From Halomonas sp. SpR1 (GTDB lineage: Bacteria; Pseudomonadota; Gammaproteobacteria; Pseudomonadales; Halomonadaceae): DNA of 64,000 bases. Both the position numbers and the translations under genes were made by a program. How positions within the stretch are numbered: the stretch's first letter is position 1; each line of letters begins with the position of its first letter. The stretch covers positions 62,001 to 126,000 of the forward strand of contig NZ_JAUAMB010000004.1 in the NCBI RefSeq assembly GCF_031010175.1, given 5' to 3'. This document shows, in pieces, positions 36,391-44,882 of this stretch. The notes under the pieces are model-generated. The model did not search any database. It had not been told where the DNA came from and saw only the letters and a list, made by a program, of their open reading frames with translations.

Positions 36391-37257
36391 CTAGCGAATC
36401 CCCGCCCTTAAGAAAGACTGCACAAATTGACGTTGGAAAAGCAGGAAAGCCACCAACAGCGGGGCGATGCTAAGCAGTGTGGCGGCGCTAACGGTGGCCC
36501 AGTTAACGCCGGTTTCTGGCGCAGAGAAAACGCCTAAGCCCACCGTTAGCGGACGGCTCTCTACCGAGTTGGTGACCACTAGCGGCCAGATAAAGTTATT
36601 CCAGTGGTGGCTGATCGAGACCAGGCCATAAGCTAAATAGGTAGGCTTAGCCAGCGGCACGTAAACCTTCCACAAAATTTCCAGCCAGTTGCAGCCTTCG
36701 ATACGCGCGGCGTCTTCAAGCTCCCGGGGAATGGTTTTAAAGGTCTGGCGGAGCAGAAAAATACCCAGGGCGCTGGCGACATAAGGCAGGCCAATCCCGG
36801 TGATGGTGTTGATCAGCCCCAGTTCGCTTGCGATGCGGTAGTTCTCCACAATCAGCACTTCGGGAAACACAAACAGCTGAATAAGCACCAGCATAAACAA
36901 AACGTTCTTGCCGGGAATCGGAAAGCGCGCAAAGGCAAACGCCGCCAGGGTGCAGACGATAAACTGGCCAATTACCACCCCCGTCACCAGCGCAAAGGTG
37001 TTCAGGTAGTAGCGGGCAAAGGGCGCCTGTGACCAGGCATTGGTGAAGTTCTCCAACGTCAGCGGGGCAAAGAGCTGAAAATTTACCATAAACTCGCTGG
37101 GGTGGAAGGCGGCCCAAAAGGCATACAGCAGCGGGAAGACCCAGATAACCGCCAGTAGCCAAGCAGCCACCGTTTCAAGTGACGGAACGAAGACGTAACG
37201 AGAGCGGGACGCATAGGTTTTTGAGTTCTTGGCATTTGAGTTCGTGGTGGTGTTCAT
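36391..37257 (-). CDS. ABC sugar/glycerol-phosphate importer permease (UgpE-like)
   Basis: 288 residues with six predicted membrane helices and the EAA loop [27 protein letters not shown]. It belongs to the MalG/UgpE class of carbohydrate permeases. The ATG overlaps the stop of the UgpA-like gene by four bases, and it is the last gene of the operon. The N-terminal 20 residues are polar and Asn/Thr/Ser rich. Confidence 0.93.
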   Translation of the reverse strand: MNTTTNSNAKNSKTYASRSRYVFVPSLETVAAWLLAVIWVFPLLYAFWAAFHPSEFMVNFQLFAPLTLENFTNAWSQAPFARYYLNTFALVTGVVIGQFIVCTLAAFAFARFPIPGKNVLFMLVLIQLFVFPEVLIVENYRIASELGLINTITGIGLPYVASALGIFLLRQTFKTIPRELEDAARIEGCNWLEILWKVYVPLAKPTYLAYGLVSISHHWNNFIWPLVVTNSVESRPLTVGLGVFSAPETGVNWATVSAATLLSIAPLLVAFLLFQRQFVQSFLRAGIR

Positions 37258-38138
37258 TGGTAGTGCGTCCTGCGATCTAAAATTGTGAACTTCAGCGTGG
37301 CCACTACCGCCAGTACCACCAAAATCACTACCGTAATGGTCGCCGCCGTAGTGCGGTCAAAGAACGAGAAGGCGTTCTCGTAGACGTAATAGAGCAGCAG
37401 GTTGGTGGCGTTGTTGGGCCCACCTTTAGTCAAAATAAACAGGTGATCGACAACCCGCACCGAATTAATCAACGCATTGATCAGCACAAAGAGCGTAGTG
37501 GGCATCAGCAGCGGAAAGGTGACTCGCCAGAAGAAACTCCAGCGGCTAGTGCCTTCAAGATCTGAGGCCTCTTTTAACTCGGGTGGCATGCTTTGCAGCG
37601 CCGCCAAGTAGAAGATCATAAAAAAGCCGGCTTCTTTCCACACCGACATCACAATCACTGAGCCCAGCGCGACGCTTGGGTCGCCTAGCCAGTTAACGCC
37701 TGGGATTCCCAGTGCGCCGAGCAGACTATTGAACAGGCCAATTTGCGGGGCGTAGAAAAACATCCAGATATTGGCGGCGGCGATCATGGGCAGAATCGTC
37801 GGCGTGAAATACGCCATACGCACAAAGCCGCGCCCCGGCAGCTTGCCGTTGACGAACAGCGCCATGCCCAAGGCCAGCGCGATAGACGTGGGGATGGTGC
37901 CCAGCGCGTAGAGCAGGTTATTGCGGGCCACCTTCCAAAACGTGGGGTCATCGAAGAGCACCTGATAATTTTCAAGCCCTACAAATTCAGTGGGCGCACC
38001 GCGAAAGCCGGGTAAAAACAGGCTGTTAATGACCGTTGTCACGGTCGGTAAATAAGCAAAAGTGGTCAGCAGTACCGCAGCGGGCAGCAACAGAAGCGCG
38101 CCGTAGAGCTGCATTTTGCGGTGGTTGGTGAATGACAT
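37254..38138 (-). CDS. ABC sugar/glycerol-phosphate importer permease (UgpA-like)
   Basis: 294 residues from MSFTNHRKMQLYG with six membrane helices and the EAA loop ELKEASDLEGTSRWSFFWRVTFPLLMP. The segment FLPGFRGAPTEFVGLENYQVLFDDPTFW is typical of MalF/UgpA-class permeases. The frame opens five codons earlier at a TTG, but ATG at 38138 gives the usual N-terminus; the ribosome site is weak for both. A perfect 18-bp palindrome lies between it and the binding-protein gene. Confidence 0.92.
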   Translation of the reverse strand: MSFTNHRKMQLYGALLLLPAAVLLTTFAYLPTVTTVINSLFLPGFRGAPTEFVGLENYQVLFDDPTFWKVARNNLLYALGTIPTSIALALGMALFVNGKLPGRGFVRMAYFTPTILPMIAAANIWMFFYAPQIGLFNSLLGALGIPGVNWLGDPSVALGSVIVMSVWKEAGFFMIFYLAALQSMPPELKEASDLEGTSRWSFFWRVTFPLLMPTTLFVLINALINSVRVVDHLFILTKGGPNNATNLLLYYVYENAFSFFDRTTAATITVVILVVLAVVATLKFTILDRRTHYQ

Positions 38139-38162
38139 AGTGACGTACCGCAATTTGGAAAA

Positions 38163-38180
38163 GCCGGGGCATGCCCCGGC
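38163..38180. repeat. Perfect 18-bp palindrome between binding-protein and permease genes
   Basis: GCCGGGGCATGCCCCGGC lies 21 bases after the binding-protein stop (reading minus) and 24 bases before the UgpA-like start. In RNA it makes a GC-rich hairpin without a T-run, suited to attenuation or transcript stabilisation. Confidence 0.85.
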
Positions 38181-38201
38181 GAATAGTTAAATATTTAACG
38201 C

Positions 38202-39485
38202 TTAGCGGGCGTAGCGACGCAGCACGCTGTCGGCTTCTTGCTGTGCCTGACTAAGCGCTTCTTGCGGTGTCATTTGCCCGGTCAGCGCAGCTTGCACAGC
38301 GTTATCCAAAGCGCGGCGAATGCGGCCGCCTTGGTAAGTGGAGAGTTCCGCCGTGCCGTGTTCAAGCTGGTCGCGGGCCACCGCTGCTGGCGCGAATTCT
38401 TCTACGTAGCTTTGCAGCGCATCGGTTTCATAGGCGGCGGGGCTAACGCCCATATAGCCGGTTTCAATCGACCAGGCAGCGGCGCGCTCGGGAGCGGTCA
38501 TCCAGCGAATAAAGGTCATCGCGGCGCGCTGCTCATCTTGGGTGGTATCTTCAAAAATGTAGAAGTTGCCGCCGCCGGTAGGGCTGCCACGCTGGGTTTT
38601 CATCGGCAACATGGCGACGCCAAAATCAAAATTGGCTTCACTACGCACGGCGGTCAGGTTGCCGGTGGTGTGCCACATCATCGCCGTGGATTCTTCGAGG
38701 AAGTTCTGGCGTAGCGTACCCCACTCGATAGTGCCGTCGGGCATGGCATTGTGCTCGGTGGCCAGGGAGACCCAGTACTCCAGCGCTTCAACCGCTGCGG
38801 GGTCGTCAAAGTAGACTTCCGTACCGTCGTCGCTCATTAGCCGGTGGCCGTTCTGAAAGGCGAAGGCCTGGAACATCCAGTAGGGGTAGCCAGTGGACGG
38901 CACCATCACTCCCCACTGCTCGCCGTTGGAGGCTTCGCGTACGGTGGCGGCCATTTCAGCCATCTCTTGCCAGTTTTCTGGGGGCGTTTCGGGGTCGAGT
39001 CCGGCGGCTTCAAAGGCATCTTTGTTCCAGAACAGTACGATGGTGGAGCGCTGGAAGGGGATGCCATAGGTCTTGCCATCCAACTGGCCATTTTCCATCA
39101 GGCCGGGGTAGAAACTGTCGAGCCACTCGCGTTCTTCGTCGGTTTCGATTAAATCATCGAAGGCGACGATGGCGTTCTGCTCAATCAGTTCGTAAAGATC
39201 GATTGAGAACATGACCGACAGCTGGGGCGTGTCACCCGCTTCCATCGCCGACATGGCGCGCACGCGGGTGTCGTCGTAGTTACCGGCGTAGATCGCTTCT
39301 ACGTCGATATCGGGGTGTTCGCTTTCAAACTCTTCCACCAGATTATCCACGACGTCGGTGAGTGCACCGCCCACTGCGACGGGATAGTACATGGTGAGTA
39401 CAGTAGGGTCGTTGGCGGCGGCCTGACCGGCACTGAGCAGGCCAGCAGTGAGTGCAGAAAGAGCAAAGGGGATACGGGCACGCAT
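38202..39485 (-). CDS. ABC importer periplasmic binding protein (UgpB-like)
   Basis: 427 residues starting MRARIPFALSALTAGLLSAGQAAAND, a clear signal peptide cleaved near 24. Family 1 binding-protein features: LTDVVDNLVEEFESEHPDIDVEAIYAGNYDD, DGKTYGIPFQRSTIVLFWNKDAFEAAGLDP, PTGGGNFYIFEDTTQDEQRAAMTFIRWM. This is close in style to UgpB of glycerol-3-phosphate uptake; the actual ligand is not known. I chose 39485, where GAGGTG precedes the ATG; a longer frame runs into the ATPase gene. It follows the ATPase gene by 10 bases. Confidence 0.92.
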   Translation of the reverse strand: MRARIPFALSALTAGLLSAGQAAANDPTVLTMYYPVAVGGALTDVVDNLVEEFESEHPDIDVEAIYAGNYDDTRVRAMSAMEAGDTPQLSVMFSIDLYELIEQNAIVAFDDLIETDEEREWLDSFYPGLMENGQLDGKTYGIPFQRSTIVLFWNKDAFEAAGLDPETPPENWQEMAEMAATVREASNGEQWGVMVPSTGYPYWMFQAFAFQNGHRLMSDDGTEVYFDDPAAVEALEYWVSLATEHNAMPDGTIEWGTLRQNFLEESTAMMWHTTGNLTAVRSEANFDFGVAMLPMKTQRGSPTGGGNFYIFEDTTQDEQRAAMTFIRWMTAPERAAAWSIETGYMGVSPAAYETDALQSYVEEFAPAAVARDQLEHGTAELSTYQGGRIRRALDNAVQAALTGQMTPQEALSQAQQEADSVLRRYAR

Positions 39486-39495
39486 GGGAAACACC

Positions 39496-40635
39496 TCAAC
39501 GTTGGGGTTGGAGCTGCGAGTGGGACGAAGCGCTTTCCGCTGACAGTGCAGCGGCGGGTAATAATGAGTAAGCGGTGAGGTCATCACGGCGCAGGCCGTC
39601 TCCACCGAATAGGTGAGCGGCCTCGGCTGTCCAGCCGATCCGATACTGCTGGCCAGCCAGCCTATGGCGGCCACTGAGTCGAACCCGCAGGGTATGATCA
39701 CCGACTGCCAAATGGACGATGGTATCGGCACCCAGGTATTCATCGCTGACCACCATCGCGGGTACGCCAGTCGTCGAAGTGGTGCTTAGCGCGATATCCT
39801 CCGGCCGGATGCCTAACTGTCCGCCGACGGCTTCTAATGGCGCCACCGGTGTGTGCGACTCACCTACGATAACGGCACCCTCCTCGCCTGCTTCCAGCGG
39901 CAGCAGGTTCATGGCGGGGCTGCCAATAAAGCTGGCGGCAAAGGCACTGGCGGGACGGTTATAAAGCTCGTCTGGAGTGCCGTCCTGCACGATTTTTCCG
40001 TACTGCATCAGAATGACACGGTCGCCCATGCTCATCGCTTCGACCTGGTCGTGGGTGACGTAAATCACCGTCATATTCAGGCGGCTTTGCAGCGCTTTGA
40101 TTTCCCGACGCATATCGCTACGTAGCCGGGCATCTAGGTTGGAGAGCGGCTCGTCCATCAAGCAGATCGGGTGTTCGGATATGACGGAGCGCGCCAGTGC
40201 CACCCGCTGGCGCTGGCCGCCGGAAAGCTGGGCGGGCTTGCGATGCAGGTAGTCGGTGAGATCGACCAGTTCGGCGACTTTCGCCAGCCGTTCGCGCTGT
40301 TCTGCTTTGGGCACCTTGCGGCTGCGTAGGCCAAACACAATGTTGTCGGCAACGCTTAGGTGCGGAAACAGGGCGTAGGATTGAAACACCATGCTCAGCC
40401 CACGATCCCCCGGCGGCAGGCGCGTGACGTCGCGATCGCCGATATGGATTTGGCCGTCGCTGGCCTCTTCCAGGCCTGCAATCATACGCAGCGTGGTGGA
40501 TTTACCGCAGCCAGAAGGGCCCAGCAGAATGACAAATTGCCCAGGCGTGACATCGAAGGAGATGCCATCGACAGCGGTGGTCGCGTCCCAACGTTTGGTG
40601 ACGCGCTCCAGGCGGATACGCGATTGGTTTGACAT
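39496..40635 (-). CDS. ABC importer ATP-binding protein (UgpC/MalK-like)
   Basis: 379 residues from MSNQSRIRLERVTKRW. Walker A GPSGCGKST, Q loop MVFQSYALFPHLS, signature LSGGQRQRVALARSV, Walker B CLMDEPLSNLD, H-loop YVTHDQVEAMSMGD, and a C-terminal OB-type regulatory domain of the MalK class. Unusually for an Ugp operon the ATPase gene comes first, before the binding protein and two permeases. The ATG at 40635 gives the normal family start; a weak GGTGA lies about 12 bases upstream. Confidence 0.94.
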   Translation of the reverse strand: MSNQSRIRLERVTKRWDATTAVDGISFDVTPGQFVILLGPSGCGKSTTLRMIAGLEEASDGQIHIGDRDVTRLPPGDRGLSMVFQSYALFPHLSVADNIVFGLRSRKVPKAEQRERLAKVAELVDLTDYLHRKPAQLSGGQRQRVALARSVISEHPICLMDEPLSNLDARLRSDMRREIKALQSRLNMTVIYVTHDQVEAMSMGDRVILMQYGKIVQDGTPDELYNRPASAFAASFIGSPAMNLLPLEAGEEGAVIVGESHTPVAPLEAVGGQLGIRPEDIALSTTSTTGVPAMVVSDEYLGADTIVHLAVGDHTLRVRLSGRHRLAGQQYRIGWTAEAAHLFGGDGLRRDDLTAYSLLPAAALSAESASSHSQLQPQR

Positions 40636-40695
40636 AGCACACACATCACCGGCTGTTGGTTGTTATTGATCCAGCTTGTGTTGAAGGTGTTGCCG

Positions 40696-40739
40696 TTGTA
40701 TGACACTTACATGGATGGTTTATGACAGCAGCTGTGTCA
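40696..40739. promoter_or_regulatory. Putative operator region of the Ugp-like operon
   Basis: TTGTATGACA at 40696-40705, TATGACA again at 40721-40727, and an imperfect 17-bp dyad TGACAGCAGCTGTGTCA at 40723-40739 sit upstream of the ATPase gene. The core GTTGTATGACA recurs at 60337-60347 in front of the FAH-family gene. A shared regulator is possible. Confidence 0.4.
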
Positions 40740-40748
40740 AGCAGAAAA

Positions 40749-42170
40749 TCACTTGGCGACTTTAATGCCATAACGCTGCAGCCTGCGCACCACGCTGGAT
40801 TGACTGATGCCCAGCCGTTCAGCGATTGCGTAGGTGCTGGGAAGTGTGTTGCACAGCTCTTCAAGCGTTTCCCGTTCCAGCCGTGCCAAGTACTGCTTGA
40901 GGGTTTCCTGGGGTTCGAGCGCTGTTATCGGCTTTGCTGCTAGCGAGGCGCTCGGCAAACTGGCGGGGTGCTGCTCGGCGTGAGGAAGCACGGCGGGCAC
41001 CTCGATTTGATCGGTGGGGCTGGACAACCAGGCTCGCTCTAGCCAGTTCTCCAGCTCGCGGACGTTGCCCGGCCATTCGCTGCCCATCAGCGTCGACCAA
41101 ACGCGGGTATCTAGGATTTTTTGTCGTCCATAGCGCTGGTTAAGTCGGCTTAAACAGGCTTCAACGAGGTCGGGAATATCCTCACGGCGGTCGCGAAGTG
41201 GCGGCAGGGTGACGGGGATCACATTGAGGCGGTAGTAAAGATCCAAACGAAACCGCCCGGCCTCAACCTGTTTTGCCAAGTCTTGGTTAGTGGCTACGAC
41301 CAAGCGGAAATTGACCTTGCGTGGGCGGGTGTCTCCCAGTCGAGTCAAACTGCCATCCTGAATTACCTTGAGCAGTTTCGTTTGCATCAACAGCGGCAGC
41401 TCGCCTATTTCATCCAGAAACAGCGTACCGCCCTCAGCCTGCTCTAACAGTCCCGCCTTACCCTGCCGAGCGGCACCACTGAAGGCGCCGGGCTGGTAGC
41501 CAAACATCTCGGACTCAAACAGATTCTCGGGAATCGCGGCGCAGTTCACGTCAATAAAGGGGCCGTCGCAGCGCTGACTCCAGCGGTGTAGCTGTTTGGC
41601 AAAGGCGGTTTTACCCACGCCTGATTCACCCAGCATCAGCACATTGGCATCTGAAGGGGCGACGCGCTTAAGCAGTAGCGCAATTTCACGCATCACGCTG
41701 CTGCGCACCTGCAAGTTGTCCAGGGCGTCATCCAGCGCCTGCTCTTCGGCATCGGGGGCAGCCTGGCTGCGCTTTAAATGCTCGCTAAAGCGTTTTTGCA
41801 ACAGGGCATATTCGTCCTGCAATAACTGCAAGTCGGTTAAATCCCGCGAGCGGCTGATAATGCGTTCCAGCTTGCCGTCGACGAACACCGGGTAGGCTTC
41901 AGCAATCACCCGGCGGCCTGTTCCGGTTATCTGCATCAGCTGTGCGGGCCTGCGGGTGCGCATCACTTCCATGGTAATCGAGGGCTTGAGCACGCCGGCG
42001 GCTTGCAACTGCTGAACACTGCTGGCGAGCAGCTCTTCCCGTGAAACGCCGTAAACTGCTTCGGCCCCAGGGCTGATATCCACTATCTGCCCATCGCCAC
42101 TGACGATAAAGAAGTGGTCGTTGGCGGTCGCCACAATGGTCTGCAGCACGCGTCTATCTATTTCACTCAT
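40749..42170 (-). CDS. Sigma-54-dependent PAS/AAA+ transcriptional activator
   Basis: 473 residues. N-terminal PAS domain (about 5-115), a coiled-coil linker, a sigma-54 interaction AAA+ domain (Walker A LGESGVGKTAFAK, GAFSGA loop, Walker B GGTLFLDEIGELP, arginine finger region), and a C-terminal helix-turn-helix (YAIAERLGISQSSVVRRLQRYG). The sigma-54 contact loop reads GAFSGA where GAFTGA is canonical. It is divergent from the guanidinobutyrase operon, which has a -24/-12 promoter, so it almost surely activates that operon; RocR and TyrR-like activators of amino-acid genes share this design. The inducer may bind the PAS domain. Confidence 0.94.
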   Translation of the reverse strand: MSEIDRRVLQTIVATANDHFFIVSGDGQIVDISPGAEAVYGVSREELLASSVQQLQAAGVLKPSITMEVMRTRRPAQLMQITGTGRRVIAEAYPVFVDGKLERIISRSRDLTDLQLLQDEYALLQKRFSEHLKRSQAAPDAEEQALDDALDNLQVRSSVMREIALLLKRVAPSDANVLMLGESGVGKTAFAKQLHRWSQRCDGPFIDVNCAAIPENLFESEMFGYQPGAFSGAARQGKAGLLEQAEGGTLFLDEIGELPLLMQTKLLKVIQDGSLTRLGDTRPRKVNFRLVVATNQDLAKQVEAGRFRLDLYYRLNVIPVTLPPLRDRREDIPDLVEACLSRLNQRYGRQKILDTRVWSTLMGSEWPGNVRELENWLERAWLSSPTDQIEVPAVLPHAEQHPASLPSASLAAKPITALEPQETLKQYLARLERETLEELCNTLPSTYAIAERLGISQSSVVRRLQRYGIKVAK

Positions 42171-42267
42171 TCGAGTTCACTCACCTGATTTAGCCACCGA
42201 CGATGCTTTCTAATCGAACCGTTTTTGAATTACCGATGCAATATTGAATTGAAGAACCGTCAATTTA

Positions 42268-42281
42268 ATGCATTTTTGCAT
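42268..42281. promoter_or_regulatory. Dyad ATGCATTTTTGCAT, candidate activator binding site
   Basis: A perfect inverted repeat ATGCA-4-TGCAT lies 52 bases upstream of the -24 element, a normal distance for an enhancer-binding activator. GATGC half-sites recur at about 42212 and 42235. Confidence 0.5.
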
Positions 42282-42301
42282 CGAATGGTCAAGGAAAGTG
42301 G

Positions 42302-42328
42302 CGGTTCTAGCGGTTCTAGCGGTTTTAG
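42302..42328. repeat. Three tandem 9-bp repeats upstream of the sigma-54 promoter
   Basis: CGGTTCTAG, CGGTTCTAG and CGGTTTTAG lie end to end, stopping four bases before the -24 element. They may be an activator or IHF spacing element, or simply slippage. Confidence 0.85.
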
Positions 42329-42332
42329 CGCC

Positions 42333-42349
42333 TTGGCACGCTATGTGCA
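42333..42349 (+). promoter_or_regulatory. Sigma-54 (-24/-12) promoter of the guanidinobutyrase operon
   Basis: TTGGCACGCTATGTGCA matches the consensus TGGCACG-4-TTGC with one mismatch; GG and GC are exactly 10 bases apart. It is 88 bases upstream of the first gene and divergent from a sigma-54 activator gene. Confidence 0.85.
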
Positions 42350-42436
42350 ATGTCTATTGATAGACAAGCCGCGCTCGCATTGCGATTCAACAATTTCAAA
42401 TAACGTCTAGGTTCAAATAACGTCTAGGAGAGAACG

Positions 42437-43387
42437 ATGTCGGAGTTTAATCAGCCCCTGGGTGGCAATACCATGCCGCGCTTTGCAGGCCCCGCCACCA
42501 TGATGCGCCTGCCTTCCCAAGAGACTGCCGAGGGGTTGGACGCGGCATTTATTGGCATCCCTATGGATATCGGTACATCAAACCGTCCCGGCACGCGACT
42601 TGGCCCACGCCAGATCCGCGATGAGTCGCGCATGCTGCGCCCCTACAATATGGCGACCCGCGCCGCGCCCTTTGAAAGCCTGCAGGTGGCTGACATCGGC
42701 GACGTACCCATCAATACGTTTCACCTGCCGAAAAGCGTCGACATCATCACTGCCTTTTATGACGACGTGCTCAAGCACAACTGTATCCCTCTAACCCTTG
42801 GCGGCGAACATACGCTAACCCTGCCGATTCTACGCGCCATGGCGAAAAAGCACGGCCCGGTAGGGCTGATCCATATCGATGCCCACGCCGATGTTAACGA
42901 GCACATGTTCGGCGAGCCGATTGCTCACGGTACGCCGTTTCGTCGTGCCCAGGAGGAGGGCTTATTAGCCCATGGCAAAGTCGTGCAAATCGGCCTGCGC
43001 GGAACCGGCTATGCGGCAGAAGACTTTGACTGGTGTCGTGATCAGGGCTTCCGTGTTGTGCCCGCCGAAGAGTGCTGGTACCGCTCGCTGGCGCCGCTGA
43101 TGGAGCAAGTGCGGGAACAGATGGGCGATATCCCGGTGTACATCAGCTTCGACATCGACGGCTTGGATCCTTCTGTTGCCCCTGGTACTGGCACGGTAGA
43201 GATGGGCGGACTGACCTCAACCCAAGGATTAGAGCTGGTTCGCGGTGCGGCTGGGCTGAATATAGTCGGCTGCGATCTGGTAGAAGTGTCACCGCCTTAC
43301 GATCCTAGCGGCAATACCGCGCTAATGGGCGCCACGCTGCTGTATGAGATGCTCTGCATACTGCCGGGCGTTAAGCATAGTAACTAA
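42437..43387 (+). CDS. gbuA: Guanidinobutyrase (ureohydrolase family)
   Basis: 316 residues of the arginase/agmatinase family. Manganese ligands are in LTLGGEHTLTLP, IHIDAHADVNEHMFGE and SFDIDGLDPSVAPGTGT. The N-terminal QPLGGNTMPRFAGPATMMRLP and C-terminal CDLVEVSPPYDPSGNTALMGA closely recall Pseudomonas aeruginosa GbuA rather than SpeB. It would split 4-guanidinobutyrate to 4-aminobutyrate and urea. GGAGA stands six bases ahead of the ATG. It leads an operon with a 2-ketoarginine decarboxylase and an aldehyde dehydrogenase, which supports this substrate over agmatine or guanidinopropionate. Confidence 0.9.
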   Translation: MSEFNQPLGGNTMPRFAGPATMMRLPSQETAEGLDAAFIGIPMDIGTSNRPGTRLGPRQIRDESRMLRPYNMATRAAPFESLQVADIGDVPINTFHLPKSVDIITAFYDDVLKHNCIPLTLGGEHTLTLPILRAMAKKHGPVGLIHIDAHADVNEHMFGEPIAHGTPFRRAQEEGLLAHGKVVQIGLRGTGYAAEDFDWCRDQGFRVVPAEECWYRSLAPLMEQVREQMGDIPVYISFDIDGLDPSVAPGTGTVEMGGLTSTQGLELVRGAAGLNIVGCDLVEVSPPYDPSGNTALMGATLLYEMLCILPGVKHSN

Positions 43388-43441
43388 TTTAGATAGTAAG
43401 AAAGTTTAGATATTAAGAAAGCGCCGATCTAACAAGGCGCT
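43388..43441. repeat. Tandem 17-bp repeat and hairpin after gbuA
   Basis: Two 17-bp copies, TTTAGATAGTAAGAAAG (43388-43404) and TTTAGATATTAAGAAAG (43405-43421), differ at one base and begin right after the stop. They run into a 6-bp hairpin AGCGCC-10-GGCGCT (43420-43441) without a T-run, likely an intercistronic structure rather than an end of transcription. Confidence 0.8.
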
Positions 43442-43489
43442 ATTAGCCGCCAGCCCACCTCCAATAATCACTTCCAATGGGTGAACCCT

Positions 43490-44872
43490 ATGTCGTACAG
43501 CAACGTTAAATCGGATCAGCCGATCCCGTCGGCACCGATACCTCCCGCGCACTTACTGAAATTTCTGATCCCCTCCATTATTGGGGTACTGCTGTTTTTG
43601 GTTCCCTTCCAGGTCGGGGACTCTATTAATATTGGCATGGGTATGATGGCTGATGGCTTGCAAACGCTGCTAGGATCAGCGCTTCCCGCCATCGCGGTGG
43701 TCATTCTCTGCCTCTCGGTGGTGGTGACGCTATACGTCAAACTCGCCAAACCTGGCTGGGCACAAAGCGGCCCCTTTCACGATATGTTCGATGTGGGCGT
43801 CATTTGGGTCGCGATGCGCGTGCTTGGTGCCATTTTTGTCATCATGACCTTTTTTCAGTTTGGCCCTGAGTTCGTCACCGCCTCGTTTACCGGTGGGGTG
43901 ATGCTCAATGACTTAGCGCCGGTGCTGCTGACGTTCTTCTTCTTTGCGGCGCTACTGCTGCCGTTTCTGGTCGAGTTCGGCTTTATGGAGTTTATAGGCA
44001 CCATGGTGCGCAAGCCTTTCCGGTTTATCTTTAATCTGCCGGGACGCAGCGCTATTGACGCCACCGCTTCATGGATGGGCTCGGGTACTGTCGGCGTTCT
44101 GATCACCGCCCAGCAGTACGAGCAGGGCTACTACAATGGCCGCGAAGCCTCGGTGATCGCCACCAACTTTTCGGTCGCCTCCATCGCTTTCAGCCTGTTA
44201 GTGACCAACTTTGTCGAGATTAACCACCTGTTTGTGCAGTTCTACTTCACGGTGGTGGTCTCAGGTTTGATCGCTGCGGTTATCGTGTCGCGGATTCCTC
44301 CGCTGTCGCGTAAATCCAACGACTACTATGAGCCGGTCGGCTGCCAATTAAGCGAAGAGCGTAGCGAAAATGTAGGCCTGTTCCGCTACAGCCTGCTGCA
44401 GGCTACCCGTCGCGCAGGCAGTGCTCCTGGGCCGCGTCAGTTAGCCCGCTTGGCTCTACTCAACGTCATCGATATTTTCCTGACGCTGCTGCCGCTGGTA
44501 TTTGCGATTGGTACCGTTGCGCTGATTTTAGCCGAGTTTACCCCGCTGTTTACCTGGCTTTCCTACCCCATGGTGCCGGTGCTCGAACTGCTGCGTATTC
44601 CTGAAGCACAGGCGGCCGCCCCCGCCACGCTGGTAGGGTTTGCCGATATGTTCCTGCCGGCGGTGTTGGCGACCAACATTGAAAGTGAGCTGACCCGATT
44701 TGTGATTGCCTGCCTCTCCATGACGCAGTTGGTGTATATGTCAGAGATCGGTGCGCTGCTGCTCAAATCGAAGATTCCCATCAAGTTCTGGGAGCTGGCG
44801 GTAGTGTTCTTACTGCGTACCGCGATTACGCTGCCGATTATCGCCTTTATGGCCCATACATTTTTCTTCTAA
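43490..44872 (+). CDS. YjiH family membrane protein (nucleoside-recognition/GATE domain), candidate transporter
   Basis: 460 residues with about 10 membrane helices and two GATE-like segments: FMEFIGTMVRKPFRFIFNLPGRSAIDATASWMGSG-type residues near 165-200 and PATLVGFADMFLPAVLATNIES near 385-405. Matches the YjiH family, whose substrate is not established. I prefer the ATG at 43490 (GGTGA just upstream) over the GTG at 43481. Lying between guanidinobutyrase and the 2-ketoarginine decarboxylase, it may carry arginine, 2-ketoarginine or another guanidino compound; this is inference from context. Confidence 0.88.
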   Translation: MSYSNVKSDQPIPSAPIPPAHLLKFLIPSIIGVLLFLVPFQVGDSINIGMGMMADGLQTLLGSALPAIAVVILCLSVVVTLYVKLAKPGWAQSGPFHDMFDVGVIWVAMRVLGAIFVIMTFFQFGPEFVTASFTGGVMLNDLAPVLLTFFFFAALLLPFLVEFGFMEFIGTMVRKPFRFIFNLPGRSAIDATASWMGSGTVGVLITAQQYEQGYYNGREASVIATNFSVASIAFSLLVTNFVEINHLFVQFYFTVVVSGLIAAVIVSRIPPLSRKSNDYYEPVGCQLSEERSENVGLFRYSLLQATRRAGSAPGPRQLARLALLNVIDIFLTLLPLVFAIGTVALILAEFTPLFTWLSYPMVPVLELLRIPEAQAAAPATLVGFADMFLPAVLATNIESELTRFVIACLSMTQLVYMSEIGALLLKSKIPIKFWELAVVFLLRTAITLPIIAFMAHTFFF

Positions 44873-44882
44873 GGGGCCTGCG

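Noticed and set aside
39486..39743. Extended N-terminus of the UgpB-like binding protein
   Set aside because: It lies inside the ATPase gene and would bury the clear signal peptide that starts at 39485.
42302..42328. Possible CRISPR or iteron array
   Set aside because: Only three 9-bp units without spacers; no cas or replication genes nearby.
42437..43387. Agmatinase (speB)
   Set aside because: No arginine decarboxylase or putrescine genes; N- and C-terminal motifs and neighbours fit guanidinobutyrase better, although substrate should be tested.
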